Of a DNA stretch of 64,000 nucleotides, positions 10,193-20,670 are shown in pieces. This stretch comes from Struthio camelus. Its lineage: Eukaryota; Chordata; Aves; Struthioniformes; Struthionidae. The notes beneath the pieces were generated by a model. The model saw nothing but the letters and a program-made list of their open reading frames with translations, did not search any database and was not told the origin of the DNA. The translations under genes and the position numbers were made by a program. Location: positions 186,001-250,000 of the forward strand of contig NC_090968.1 of NCBI RefSeq assembly GCF_040807025.1, read 5' to 3'. Position 1 is the stretch's first letter; every line of letters starts with the position of its first letter.

Positions 10193-13100
10193 GCTCCCCC
10201 ACTCCCCACCAGCTGGGGCACAGCAAGCTCATGGGCTTGCACTTTAGGTGCAGTAGCTAACTCCTAAGAGAGGAACTGTCTGCACAGGCAGGACAAGAAG
10301 AAAAAAGCTTAATCCCTACGTTGCAGCCGATAGAGGAAAATCGGAGTGCTGGCTGCTTTTTGGAAGAAGGCGTCAGAAACATAATTAACACGAGAGTTCC
10401 TCAGCAGGAGGTGATCACAGTGTTACCCTCACAGGGCATGTCTCCCCACAGCTGCTGCGGCGTTGTTTCCCACACCATCTTCCTGCAGAAGGAAGACCCT
10501 TGACTCGCACCCGAAAAACATGCCACTGAAAAGGAATCCTAGGAGAAAGCAGCAGAAATACGCTTAAGCATCCCAGCTGCCAAGTCTTTCAGGTGACAAA
10601 GTTCATCTGAGGAACACCCCATACCTGCCACTTTGGGGGCAGCATGGTTTTGCCCACCCCCCTCCTGAATGGGGGCAAGACAGGACAACCCAGCAAAACC
10701 ACATCGCCTTCACTAACAACAGCTTGCAAGCCCCTGAGGAAAAGCTGCCCCTCAAAACAACTCCTGTTTTAACAGGTCACAGGGTTAAACACCTTCCTCC
10801 CCTAAAGACATTACAAAGCCATTGGCTGCCGTCCCTTGCCCAAGAGGAACTGCACAGCTTCTGCTGGCAAGCAGGTATCAGAAATCCAGGCAGACAACAC
10901 AGCTCTGCCCTGTGAGCTTCCAGCCCTGATCCCACCCACCAAACATGGGGGAGCTACAAACCCCCCCGGGCCCTGCCCCGGACACTTCACAGCTACAGAA
11001 CTGCCCCACTTCTCTCATTTCGGCAAGGCATCTGTTACTGTTCAGGAGTTCCTCTCACCCGTGTGAAATGACACGGGTTTGTCTCTGGAGACACAATCTG
11101 CCTACTTGCCCAGAAAAACCCCACAGCCGCTTCCATTCAGTCACTGTGGAATTTCCAAATGAATGCAAAACAGAGGGAGAACTTTCCTCTCTCTCGGTTT
11201 CCCAGCCCACTTGCCCTCTCAGCTGGTACATCAAGAACAGGACGAGATGCCTGTGGGCTTTCTCTAAGAGCTTAGGCTCAGTAGTACAGATTAAGGCCTC
11301 ATGAGGAGGAGGTCCAGTTCCCTTTTCCGGGCGGAACAACCCACTCCGGAACAGAGATGTCTTTGTAACGCCTCCTTTGTAGCGCCGCCTTCTGATGTCT
11401 TTGCGCCTTCCCTTCTTCCGGCAGAGAGTGGCTGCTTAAAACAAAACCAAAGCAAAAAAGCACCCCACTCATTCATCTCCCTGTTTTGGGCCAAAAGAGC
11501 TGCAGAAGGATCAAAGGACACCGAATGGCTGCGCAATAAAGCATCAGAGGATATTCACTGCAGGGGAAGTAAAGCATCTAGGGGGCCAAAACACCCAAAC
11601 CTTAACTTTACATGCACAAATGACAGGCTGTGACCTAGTGGTTATTGGCCAGGGAGACCCAGCCAGTCAAGCAGAGCGCTCCATGAAAGCACGTGCTCCT
11701 TGCTTTGCCGAGGTCAAAAGGAGGAAAGCAAATGCAAGAAGAAAAGGGACAGAGAATCAGGCAAGGAACCGCATTAGGCCCTTCCACAGATTCACGGTGT
11801 GCCTGAGTGGGTGCCCCTCTGCAAGCACAAATACAGGAAAGGCCCTTGGGCTACTGCCTCTGGCAGGGGAAGCTCCCAGGCCACAGCCTGCTGGAAGAAT
11901 GCTCGGAGGAAAAAAAAAGAAAACATCAGTATATAGTGCCCTCTTCTGATCCTCCTTCCTAGACAGCTGCTGTTCAACACTGCCCAAGAGAGTACCAGTG
12001 TGAACCAACAGCTCGTTTGACCCAGTGGACCCCGCTGCTCCTGCTCTGGAAAGCTGTTGGTGTAATCGTCTTCCCCACCTCGGCATCAATGGCAAAGACA
12101 TCTAAGGAAGCCAGGTTAGCTAGAGATTTGTGTTACGCCAGCTAACACATGCAGAAATGCTTGCTAACGCTGCAGAGCTGCAATAATTTGGAAGCTCTAA
12201 CAGTGGGAGGTGCCAGGAGGAGAGTTACAAAGCTCTTGGAAGAACGCAATGCCCTCCGTGGACAGCACGCTTCCGCTTCAGCTGTCAGGCTGCTACTAGG
12301 AAGCCCCTCCCCGACAGTCTGCCCTCAGGTCAAAAGCCTAGCTTTACTGATTGCTCTCTAAAGGCAGTTCCTTTGTGCCAGGGGCCACCACGTACTTCAC
12401 AGCAAAGCTTTGGCTCTGAATATACTGGGGAGTTGGCACAACCCAGGCATCCAAGACCCTGCAAGGAGGGCTCATGCTACGGCCTGACATAGGCTGGGAG
12501 CAGCACCATGAGGCTAAAGGGAGAGCAACCCATACGCCCCATCCTCAAGGACAAAAAGGATGAGGTCTGCTATCCTTGCAGGTTTTTAAGGAACTGCTTG
12601 TTAACACCACATAAGACCCAAGTGCTTTGGAATTAAGTAAATCCTTGCTCAGGAACCAAAACAACCAATAGGCATGGCAGGGATTGAACTGCCAAGCCGG
12701 AAGGTCCAAATACATCGGCTCACTCAAGCAGCCTTGGAAGCGGATGCAGCAGCAGCCGCACTGCTGAGGCTCTTGTGCATCCCGGTGCAATTCAGGGCAT
12801 GCCCGCATCGTGACGGAGGAAGGATGAGCACTCTCACTGTCGGTTAGGTAACTGCCTTGCTCATAAGCATGTGAATTAATGAATCATCGAGTTAACAAAT
12901 CAGTGAACTAGCTAATTAAGTAACTACAGAATTAATGACTTAGGCTAGTCTGCACAGAAAGGATTCACTCTTTCTTTGCTTTTGGGGTTTTTTTTTCTTT
13001 TTTACCTAATAAGCTCATAAGACTAAAGTTGGTTTCACAAAGTACGCTGTCCTGTAAATTTGAGAGATCACAACGTGACACACAGATCCGCCTTTTCCTG

Positions 13101-14588
13101 GGAGAGACCTACAACCAACACTCAGGGTAGCCCATGCTCATTGTGCTTTAAAGGCACCCAAGCCAGTATGGTGATAAGAGACTCTGTACCTGACCAGATC
13201 ATTTCGCAGTGGGCCCCAAGCATCACCACATTGATGTCTGCACTGACAGATGGGAAAGTGTTCGGAGAAAAACCACGAGTCAGCTTTCAAGCACCATTAG
13301 ATGTATGGGGCTCTCAGGTTATGAGGGACAACGCAGACAGATTCCTCATACGCACTGGCTGAGTAGGAAGCGTCAACTCGGACAAAGAGGCCTTCTGACT
13401 ATCATGTGAAAGTTGACGAGGACTGGAGCACGGCATCTGCTGGGGCTTTAACTGCAAGACTCCACACTGGACCAAGTTAGTCATTTTGCAAGAAGGGATG
13501 CTGCTCCTGCCTCACAAGCAGAGCTTGTCATTTTGTACCACCCAACAGCCTTTCCTCAGATTCCAGGATCTACCCCAAAATAATTACAAAACTCATAGCT
13601 TTGCATAACAATGGCACAGACATGTGAAAAAAGTACTTGTCAACTACCACGTAAATAACAAACAGTGAAAAGAGGAAAAAAACCCAGCTCATGGGGACAA
13701 TAGCAAATGTGTGCACATGACATTCTGACAAACTGCTGGCTAGAGAAGAAAATTGTTTGCCAGCAATCCAATTACACCTGACCTCCCTGCAGGGGACAAT
13801 TCAGGACACCTGCAACAGTTCCATGCCTTCAGCTTTCTAGAGAAGCTCCAGAGAAGACACGAACCTGATCTAAACAAGGGAACTTGGCTTGTCCCAAAAA
13901 GGTGCAATTTGCTTACTTGCTTTGGAAACTCTGCCATCATAAACAAACAAACAAAATACCATACACACCCCCCCCAAACAGTTACAAAGGGATTATTTAA
14001 GAGTCTTGCCTAAAGTCTGCATTAATTTAAGACCAGGGCACCCAAAGGTGCACACAGAATTTGTCACTCACCATTACTGCAAACAGCCAGAGACACTACA
14101 AAGGTCAGCCCGAGGAGAAGAGGGTTAAGTAACAATACCCACTCTTGACCAGAGAGACTGTTGTTCTGTCCTTCTTTACCAAACACTTGGTGCGTTAGAA
14201 GCTGTTTGATCACACAGGGCAAGACCCATTTTCTCCTCGTGATTCAGAAGGGAACAGGGGAGTCTTGGCTTTCCTAAAGCAGCCATAGCCAGGAAACACT
14301 GATGCACAGAAGGCAGAAGCAAGGAAACGTGAACCCCTGCTTAGCTAGCTCCCTCTCCAGCAGCAATGCACACCTCGAGCAGAGGGTTTTGCTCTGTCTT
14401 TACCATTTGGGTTTAAGCAAGGCCTGGGCGAAAGGAATTAAGGACATTTGTGTCGAGGAACATTGGAAACAAAGGGAAGAAAATGGGCCCTAACCTGTAA
14501 AGGGTTTGAAAAAGTTCTTGATGCAAAGGAGAGCAACGGGCTTGAGCTGGCTTCAACCCACGTATTCCTTCCTGGCGACTGGGGAGGC
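10193..14588. other. Long stretch without a recognisable gene
   Basis: Only short frames with no domains are seen. It contains an A-rich run (11909-11917), a T-rich tract near 12990, an AT-rich TTAATGAATC/AATTAAGTAA patch at 12870-12945, an AAAC repeat near 13942 and a C8-9 run near 13970. The same content lies at 29648-34043 and 48304-52698. Confidence 0.5.
11325..11421. promoter_or_regulatory. Cluster of ETS-type motifs
   Basis: TTCCGG at 11325-11330 and 11416-11421 and CCGGAA at 11346-11351 fall within 97 bp, in a locally CpG-containing stretch inside otherwise plain sequence. ETS-site clusters mark some TATA-less promoters. No gene start can be tied to it. It is retained at 30780-30876 and 49436-49532. 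Confidence 0.2.
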
Positions 14589-14780
14589 CCAGCGTTGTGA
14601 CAGTGAGCCCATGATAGTAATGGGTAAAGGGGATCACATTGGTGTTGTGATGGAACTGTATAATGCAACTGCTAGAGTTTGTGAAGTGTACACTTGCATT
14701 GTGGTTTCAGACTGTTGCTGTATCGCTCTGCTAAATCAGACATCCCATGTAGCATCAAATACCTCGAAAGGAAACTGTTA
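14589..14780 (+). repeat. LTR-like dispersed repeat, member B
   Basis: This is the partner of 806-1008, in the same orientation. It reads AGTGTACACTTG where unit 1 member A has only TTCACACTTG. No associated retroviral coding region is seen between the two members. Confidence 0.5.
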
Positions 14781-14817
14781 TGGGGATGGGAGCTCTCACA
14801 GCTCCAGGCCTTTCTGC

Positions 14818-15260
14818 CCCTGTCGCGCTACAACACTGGCTGAAAGCACCACTCCGTTTCCCCCGGAGGGTGGCAAACAGCTCCCGCGCCCAGCTCAGGT
14901 TTCGGGGGCCAGTTCCCTTCCAGCGACTCCCACAGGGGAGCCCAGCAGAGCGGGGCCCAGCGGCAGCAGCCTTTCCTGGCGGAGGCTCCGCTGGAGGACA
15001 ACTCCCACTGCCCCGGGGCCGGCCTCACACTGCTGGGGCGAGGGCAGGAGCCGGAGCCGCCCGCGAGGCCGCGTGTGGAGAGAGCAGAGAGCTCGGAGCT
15101 GTGACGTGCGGGTCTGCGGGGGACCGGCCTCGGGCGGCGGTGGGGAGGGCAGTGGCACCTGGCGCTGCAGGGCCCCGGGCCTGGGCTGCTGAAGAGAAGG
15201 AAGGGGAGGCCCAGGTAATGAGAAGCTCCTGTGTGTCTTCGGCCTTGCGGCTGAGGAAGT
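14818..15260. promoter_or_regulatory. CpG-island-like block
   Basis: A GC-rich, CpG-dense stretch with GGCGG and CCGCC boxes and a CRE-like TGACGTG at 15102-15108. It ends near a good plus-strand donor (GGCCCAG/GTAATG, about 15213), so it could be a promoter with a noncoding first exon. No downstream coding exon is recognised. The island lies beyond the 3' end of the minus-strand TMCO5-like gene. Confidence 0.45.
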
Positions 15261-15787
15261 AAAAGGGGGTGATTGTGGTGGTGCTGATGAGGGGCCTGGA
15301 GGACATCCCCTGTCTGGAGATGGTCAGCAAGAGCATGCTGGTGCTGGCCAAAGTGGTGCATGAGCTGAAGGGCAAGGACCTGGGCTCCGCTTTCAGGGAC
15401 ACTGCCAAGTGCAAAGACCATGGCGGGGCACGGTGGCCCTCACGAGTCCACAACGTCTGCTCGATTCACACGCCGTCTCCAGGCTCGGACGCCTTTGCCT
15501 GCTCAACACCCTGGGACAAGACAACCCCGGGCCTTGGAAAGTACACCGAGTACACCAAAGGAAGGAAACCCTGAACCCCCTCCCCCCCCAACAACCACCT
15601 CAAATCACCCCCTGCCCACAAAGGCCACCATGTGAAAAGACTCTGGGGCTCCAAGGGCCTCTCTCTGCGTGCGCACAAAGCACACTCGACCACACCAAAG
15701 TGGTCTCCGAGGACGTCTTATTCAGCGGGCACCCAGCAGGCTCCACGAGGCCGAGACCTACGGAGACGCGGGGCTGGGCGACGGCTG
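15261..15787. other. No confirmed gene; short open frame of uncertain status
   Basis: A plus frame at 15269-15574 starts with regular, hydrophobic-patterned sequence (MRGLEDIPCLEMVSKSMLVL, about 50 residues, ending near KGKDLGSAF) that looks coding-like, then becomes low-quality. I do not recognise it; it may be an exon or retropseudogene fragment. A poly-C run near 15581-15590 varies in length between units. Confidence 0.3.
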
Positions 15788-18230
15788 TCAGGAAGGCAGC
15801 AGCCCCTCACTCCACAGGCTCAGGGTCTCTCCCAGCACGTACACCAGGTGAGCATAGCTCTGCTCGGGTAGCAGCCACAGCAGCAGCCGGTAGAGGAACT
15901 CCTGGTCATACTGGGAAGCGTAGAGCACCACGGCGCCCAGCACGAAGCCGACGACCAGCTCCAGGCAGATGAAGAGCGTGCAGAGTCTCCTGGGGCACAG
16001 CGCAGGCATGGGAGAGGGCGCAGGGCAGGTGCATCCCAACCCTCTCCTGCCCTGCACCCACCGCTGGGCCACGCGGGCCCCTTCAGCCAGCCCCACCGTC
16101 TGCGCCCCCACCCCCCAACACGCACTGCTCGTCGCTCCCTGGTGGAGGGTTGCAGAAGAGCCACCAGGAGCCCAGAAAGAAGAAAGCTTGGCGCAAGGAA
16201 TGCGCTGCCGGGGCGTGATTCCCAGCTGCAAAGCCCACAGCCAGTGAGCAGGACCCGCCAGGCCGCAGCCCGCTCGCTGCACAGCAGCCCACACGTGAGC
16301 CGCAGGGCATCAGGGACCCCAGGGGCAACTCACTGCAGCCACGTAGCCATGCCGCATCTCTTTGCCAGCTCCTGCCTCTCCTGCAGGCCAACACAGAGCG
16401 GGGACACTTGTGGGACCCACACGGGGCTGCATGGCGCCCCTCTCCCCAGCAAGACCCTGCCAGCTCCTGCAGGCTTTGGCGCTGCCTCTCCCCCTTACCA
16501 GCTTTGCTTCCAGCAGCTCCGGCAGCACAGACCCCTCCACCTCGGGCTCCTGCTCCATCTGCTGCTTGCTGCAGGCAACAGAGCTTGCTTGGGCGAGCGC
16601 TGACCTCCATGGCCGCTGGGGCTGCCCGTCGCAACATACTGCTGCCCCACAGCAGCCATCGGGGTCTCCTGTCCCGCCACATGCTGCACAGAGCCCCTGC
16701 ATCCCCTCCCCGAGGCCGGCACTGGCGTCCTCTGGCCCTCCAGCTGCAGCACAGAGCTGCTGCATGCGCCTGTGGGGAGAGGTGTCCCCGGTGCCCACTC
16801 ACTAGGCATTTTCCAGCTCCAGCTCCTCCACTTCCTCTCGAAGTGGCCTCAGTTCAGCCCGCAGCACCTGGCAGACAGAAGGGGCCCGGTCCACGTGCCT
16901 GCTGCAGCCTCCTCCAAAGCCCCCGGCCAGTGGGCGCCCACCACCCTCTGCCCTCGCCCCTTTGGCACTACCTTTGCCCGCTTCTCCTGCTCACGCAGCT
17001 GCTGCTTCAGCTGGGCCGAGCGCTGCTGCTCCTGCAACTCACAGGGCACACAATGCAATGCCACCAGTGGAGCTGGCAGCTGGGCAGCCCCCTCCACCTC
17101 CAGCCCCAGGGCTCGGCCCCCTCGCAACTGCCCCGCCCCAGGGCCCCGGGAGGGCTGGCCACAGACAAGGCCAGCCAAAGGGGAGTCACGGCCCCTGGGG
17201 CTAGTGCCCTCCCCAGGCCCACTGCTGGCCAAGGCTGAGGGGTGCACCGATGCCAGCACTGGCACCCCACCAGCACTGGCACCCCACTGCTGCCAGCGCA
17301 GCTCTCCCTCTCCCCTGTACCTCGTCGAGCTCCTGCAGCCTCATGCGCCTCTCCTCCTTGGCTGCCTGCAAGCGCTCCTGCGGCAGAGGAGAGGAAGAGG
17401 AGCACTCAGCAGGGCACGGGCTCTCTCCTGTGAGATCTGCTCCTGGCAGCGGGTCCCAGGCCCTCCGCCCTCCCGGCTGCCCTCGGCCCCCAGCTCCCAC
17501 TCTGCCACTGTCCCTCGCACGCGCCTCCCCTCTGTACCCAGCTCTGCAGGCACCAGTGGGCAGCCAGAGGCTCCTGGCTCCGCTCACCTCCAGCTGGGGC
17601 AGCAGCTCCTCCATCACCTGCAGCTCCTGCTGGCTGCTGCAGCACCGCTGCCTGAGGGCACAGTTCTCCCGCGCCAGCTCCTGGGCAGCAGCCTGCAGCT
17701 CCTGCTTCTCCTCCTGCTGCATGGGGAAGGGGGCAGAGCAGGGCTTCAGAGCCAAGCAGAGGGGGCACAGAGCAGGCCTTCAGCGGGGGCACCACCAGCC
17801 CCGCGCACCAAGGCCACTCCACGCCTACCAGGCACCGCAGCAGCTCCTTGCAATGGCCCCTCTCCTCCTTGCTTTCATTCAGCTGCTCCAGCAGCCTGCT
17901 GTGCTCGGCCAGCAGCCCTTCCAGCTCCTCCGCCCCTCTCCTGCGCCTCTGCTGCCTGCAGCAACGGGGTGCCATCACACCACACGCACCGGCACAGGCC
18001 CTCCCACCTGCCTGCCCTTCCTCCGCCAACCTCCGCACACCTCCCCAGCCTCCTGCATTCCCGCGCCCAGCCACGTCGCGATCACCCCACCTGGCCACCT
18101 GCTTGGTCAGGCGGGCGTTTGTGCCCTGCAGCGCCTCATAGTCCTTCTCCAGCGCCTCCAGGAGATTCAGCAGCTCCTGCTTCTGCGCCTGTACCCGCTG
18201 CAGGGCCAGCTTCACATCCGCCACCTCCAT
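15788..18230 (-). CDS. TMCO5-like coiled-coil transmembrane protein (unit 1)
   Basis: Ten coding exons are proposed on the minus strand: 18230-18091, 17955-17829, 17716-17588, 17377-17321, 17037-16972, 16867-16803, 16568-16499, 16380-16334, 16225-16126 and 15989-15788. The ATG has good context (GCC before it, G after). Exons 1-8 join in phase with GT-AG sites and encode a long heptad-rich coiled coil, for example KQELLNLLEALEKDYEALQ and REEVEELELEN. The last exon encodes a hydrophobic helix (LELVVGFVLGAVVLY) and a 41-residue tail ending LLPS, aligning without gaps to the tail of mammalian TMCO5 proteins, which end LPH. TMCO5 proteins are single-pass, testis-enriched and of unclear function. 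Exon 9 (100 nt) cannot be in phase with both neighbours, so either a splice site is misplaced or the gene is frameshifted. Total length would be about 330 residues. Confidence 0.6.
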
Positions 18231-19455
18231 GGCTTGGGCTGTGCGCTGGGAGGCAGCACGGTGTGAGGGGGCTACAGCCCGTGTGCTCGGGCACACAGGG
18301 ACGCTCACGTGGTCACTACCCTTCCCGGCATAGACACACATAAACACTCGTGCACACTTACAGACCCATATTGCGTGTGCTCCAAACGATGTCCTCGTGC
18401 ACAGCTGGAAGCAGCCACCCTGCTCCCCCACAGTCCACGTGTGCCAGGCACACATGTACAGCCCTGGCCCACGGGCAGGCACACTCGGGCTGTGGCGCTG
18501 GCAGTTCCCCGAGTCCCACCGCCCCCACCGCCCGGCCCGACCCGGTCCAGCCCGTGCTGGACGTCCCCCACGCAGCTCACCTCCACTCTGCAAGCACGCC
18601 CCGTGGGAGCCCAGCCGCCTCTGCCAGGCAGGGCACGAGGAGGCACAGGCAGTGGTGCCTCTGGCGAGCGGTACCAAGGTCTGCTGCCAGCCCCAGAGCA
18701 CGAGCCCAGCACCAGCCCCAAAAGCCTTGCTCGGCCCCCCGCGCCTCACACCCGAGCTTGGCACGAGTCTGACCACCAGGCAGCTGGGCGAGACTCTGCA
18801 GCCGCCCGAGGCAATGCAGCAGCGCTGCGCTGTCACAAGAGGTTGGGGCCGTCACAAAGGGCCGTCACAAAGGGCCCCCGAGAGCGCTGGCCAGGGGTGG
18901 CCAGTGCCCCCCGGCAGGCACCCGCCTCTTGTGCTCCCCCAGCCTCCTCCCCGGGCATGGAGGCCTAAAGCCCAGGGCTGGAGATGGGAGGAGAAAGCCC
19001 TGGGGAAGCCCTTCATCCCCACAGCCTCTGCTGCAAGATGCCAGCTGGCCTGGCCCAAAAGGGCTCTGCGCTAGAGCCCAACCACTGGGGACCCTGTGGC
19101 AGCAGGGGCAGACAGGCAGACGCCTTTCCCAATGCATGGCAGACTCATTTCCCGCCATGGGGATGGTGGCCTTGCTTGGCCCACAGCTCCCAAGCCGTTC
19201 CTCTGAAACAGAGGCCAGCCTCCAGTCCCCTTTGCACGGAGAGCAAGCCAGCTTTCTGTGCAACAGTTGTGGCCAGTCACTCCCTGTGTCCTCTGAGCCG
19301 GCCTGCCTTGTTGGGGTCTAGCGGTCAGTGGCACAGGGCGCCGGCAGGAGCCAGCAGGGCAGCAGGGACAGGCGTCGCACCTGGAGCCCACACGTTGCCC
19401 AGAGCACAGCCCGGTAGGGGCATGCTTAGACTCATGTCATGGCTCTTCACTAATG
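18231..19455. other. Upstream region of TMCO5-like gene; no further gene seen
   Basis: It presumably holds the promoter and 5' UTR of the minus-strand gene. A TGTCACAAGAGG / CGTCACAAAGGGC direct-repeat cluster occurs at 18833-18870. No TATA box or recognised exon. Frames here are GC-driven. The same stretch is at 37685-38909 and 56340-57564. Confidence 0.4.
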
Positions 19456-20260
19456 GGCGGGTATCAGATCTACCGGCAGAATGATGAACACTAACAGAAG
19501 CGCAGATCTACTAGCAGAATTGCTAACAAGGCCATCTCAAATACAAGGAGATCCCATAGGGGCCCCTGCACTGTGTGCTTCCCAGGGAGATAGCTTGGAG
19601 TGGGCCATAGCTGATGCATCGCATGGCGGGTATGCTGCCTATCTCTCACATCTTGCATGCAGATCAGAGACACTGCAGGTTCAGTTCTCGGACGTGCTCC
19701 CCAACCAACAGCATACCGAGAAAGAGCACGCCAACACCCACTCCCCCTATCAGCTAGCTGAGAGAGAGGAGCTTCCCGCTGATGCCAGCTACCCACAGCT
19801 ATTGTCTCGCGGGAAGCTCAGGGGCTGTGCTCCAGCGGGCAGACCCCTCACGCGCTATAATCACCCTTTTCGCAGTGTTGTCCTGGAGCGATCAGTCCAG
19901 CCTTGCTGATCCGCTGCGCTTTGGGCCTGGGAATCTGCGGGGGACAGATCACTAAGCCTCAGGGAGACAAGCTGTGCCTGTGCTGTTTGGCAGCCACCCT
20001 TAGTTTTCATGCTTAACGCCCGAGCTCTCCTTCCTCCTAGCCGTAAGCTTATTGAAGCCAGCCTGGACACCAGTTTGTCCACAGCACAGGCTCAGGTGAC
20101 AGGTATTTTTTTGCAGTAAGCGGTCATTCCTGCGAGAGCCTACTGTGACTGACCAACAACGCCTACAATGGGAGAAGGCTCAGAGGGCAAGGTGCCCCAT
20201 GAATCTCAAGGACAGTGTAGGATGCAGCTCACTAACCGCAGCTGTTGCACACAGACCTGA

Positions 20261-20463
20261 CCAGCGTTGTGACGCTGAGCGTGTCTGAGACTGGAAATGG
20301 CAACCACATTGGTATTGTGATTGGTATTGTGCTTGAACTGTCTAGCTAGATGTTGTTCACACTTGTACTGTGATACACTTGAATTGTGCTCTCAGGGCAT
20401 TGCTGAATCATTGTGCTAAATCAACACCCCCTGTAACATCAGATTCCCTCAAAAGAAACTTTT
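20261..20463 (+). repeat. LTR-like repeat member A (unit 2)
   Basis: Copy of 806-1008 with the same short TTCACACTTG form. Confidence 0.5.
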
Positions 20464-20466
20464 GAG

Positions 20467-20670
20467 GCCTGTGAGGGTGACGGAGCACTGGCAGAGGTTG
20501 CCCGGAGAGCTTGTGGAGTCTCCTTCGCTGGAGATTTTCAAAACCGGCCTGGACGCGGTCCTGGGCAACATGCTCTAGAGGACCCGGCTTGAGCAGGGGG
20601 GTTGGACTAGATGATCTCCAGAGGTCCCTTCCAGGCTTGGCCATTGCGTGCTTCTGTGTGATTCTGTGAA
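20467..20670 (+). mobile_element. CR1-a 3' end fragment (unit 2)
   Basis: Copy of 1012-1215 with the same CR1 tail motifs. It was amplified with the unit, not inserted independently. Confidence 0.93.

Larger units (their letters stand above)
1..19455. repeat. Tandem array unit 1 (19,455 bp)
   Basis: The sequence from position 1 recurs at 19456, 38910 and 57565 in the same orientation with near identity over the whole length. All recognisable elements come back in the same order. The unit start is only the window edge, so the true duplication junction is not defined. Unit 1 carries a full-length TOPORS-like gene and a TMCO5-like gene. Confidence 0.98.

Noticed and set aside
12670-12710. tRNA T-arm-like CAGGGATTGAACTGCC (minus strand)
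   Set aside because: The stem does not pair properly and no acceptor, D or anticodon arms can be folded around it.
806-14780. A complete provirus between the two LTR-like repeats
   Set aside because: No gag, pol or env-like coding sequence is seen between them, and the interval contains the host TOPORS-like gene.
16772-18343. 523-codon plus-strand open frame
   Set aside because: It is antisense to the TMCO5-like exons. Leu/Pro/Ala/Ser-rich translation in GC-rich coiled-coil antisense is expected by chance, and there is no domain.
17406-18836. 476-codon minus-strand open frame
   Set aside because: It contains real TMCO5-like exons (from MEVADV onward) but reads through introns and 5' flank; the spliced model explains it better.
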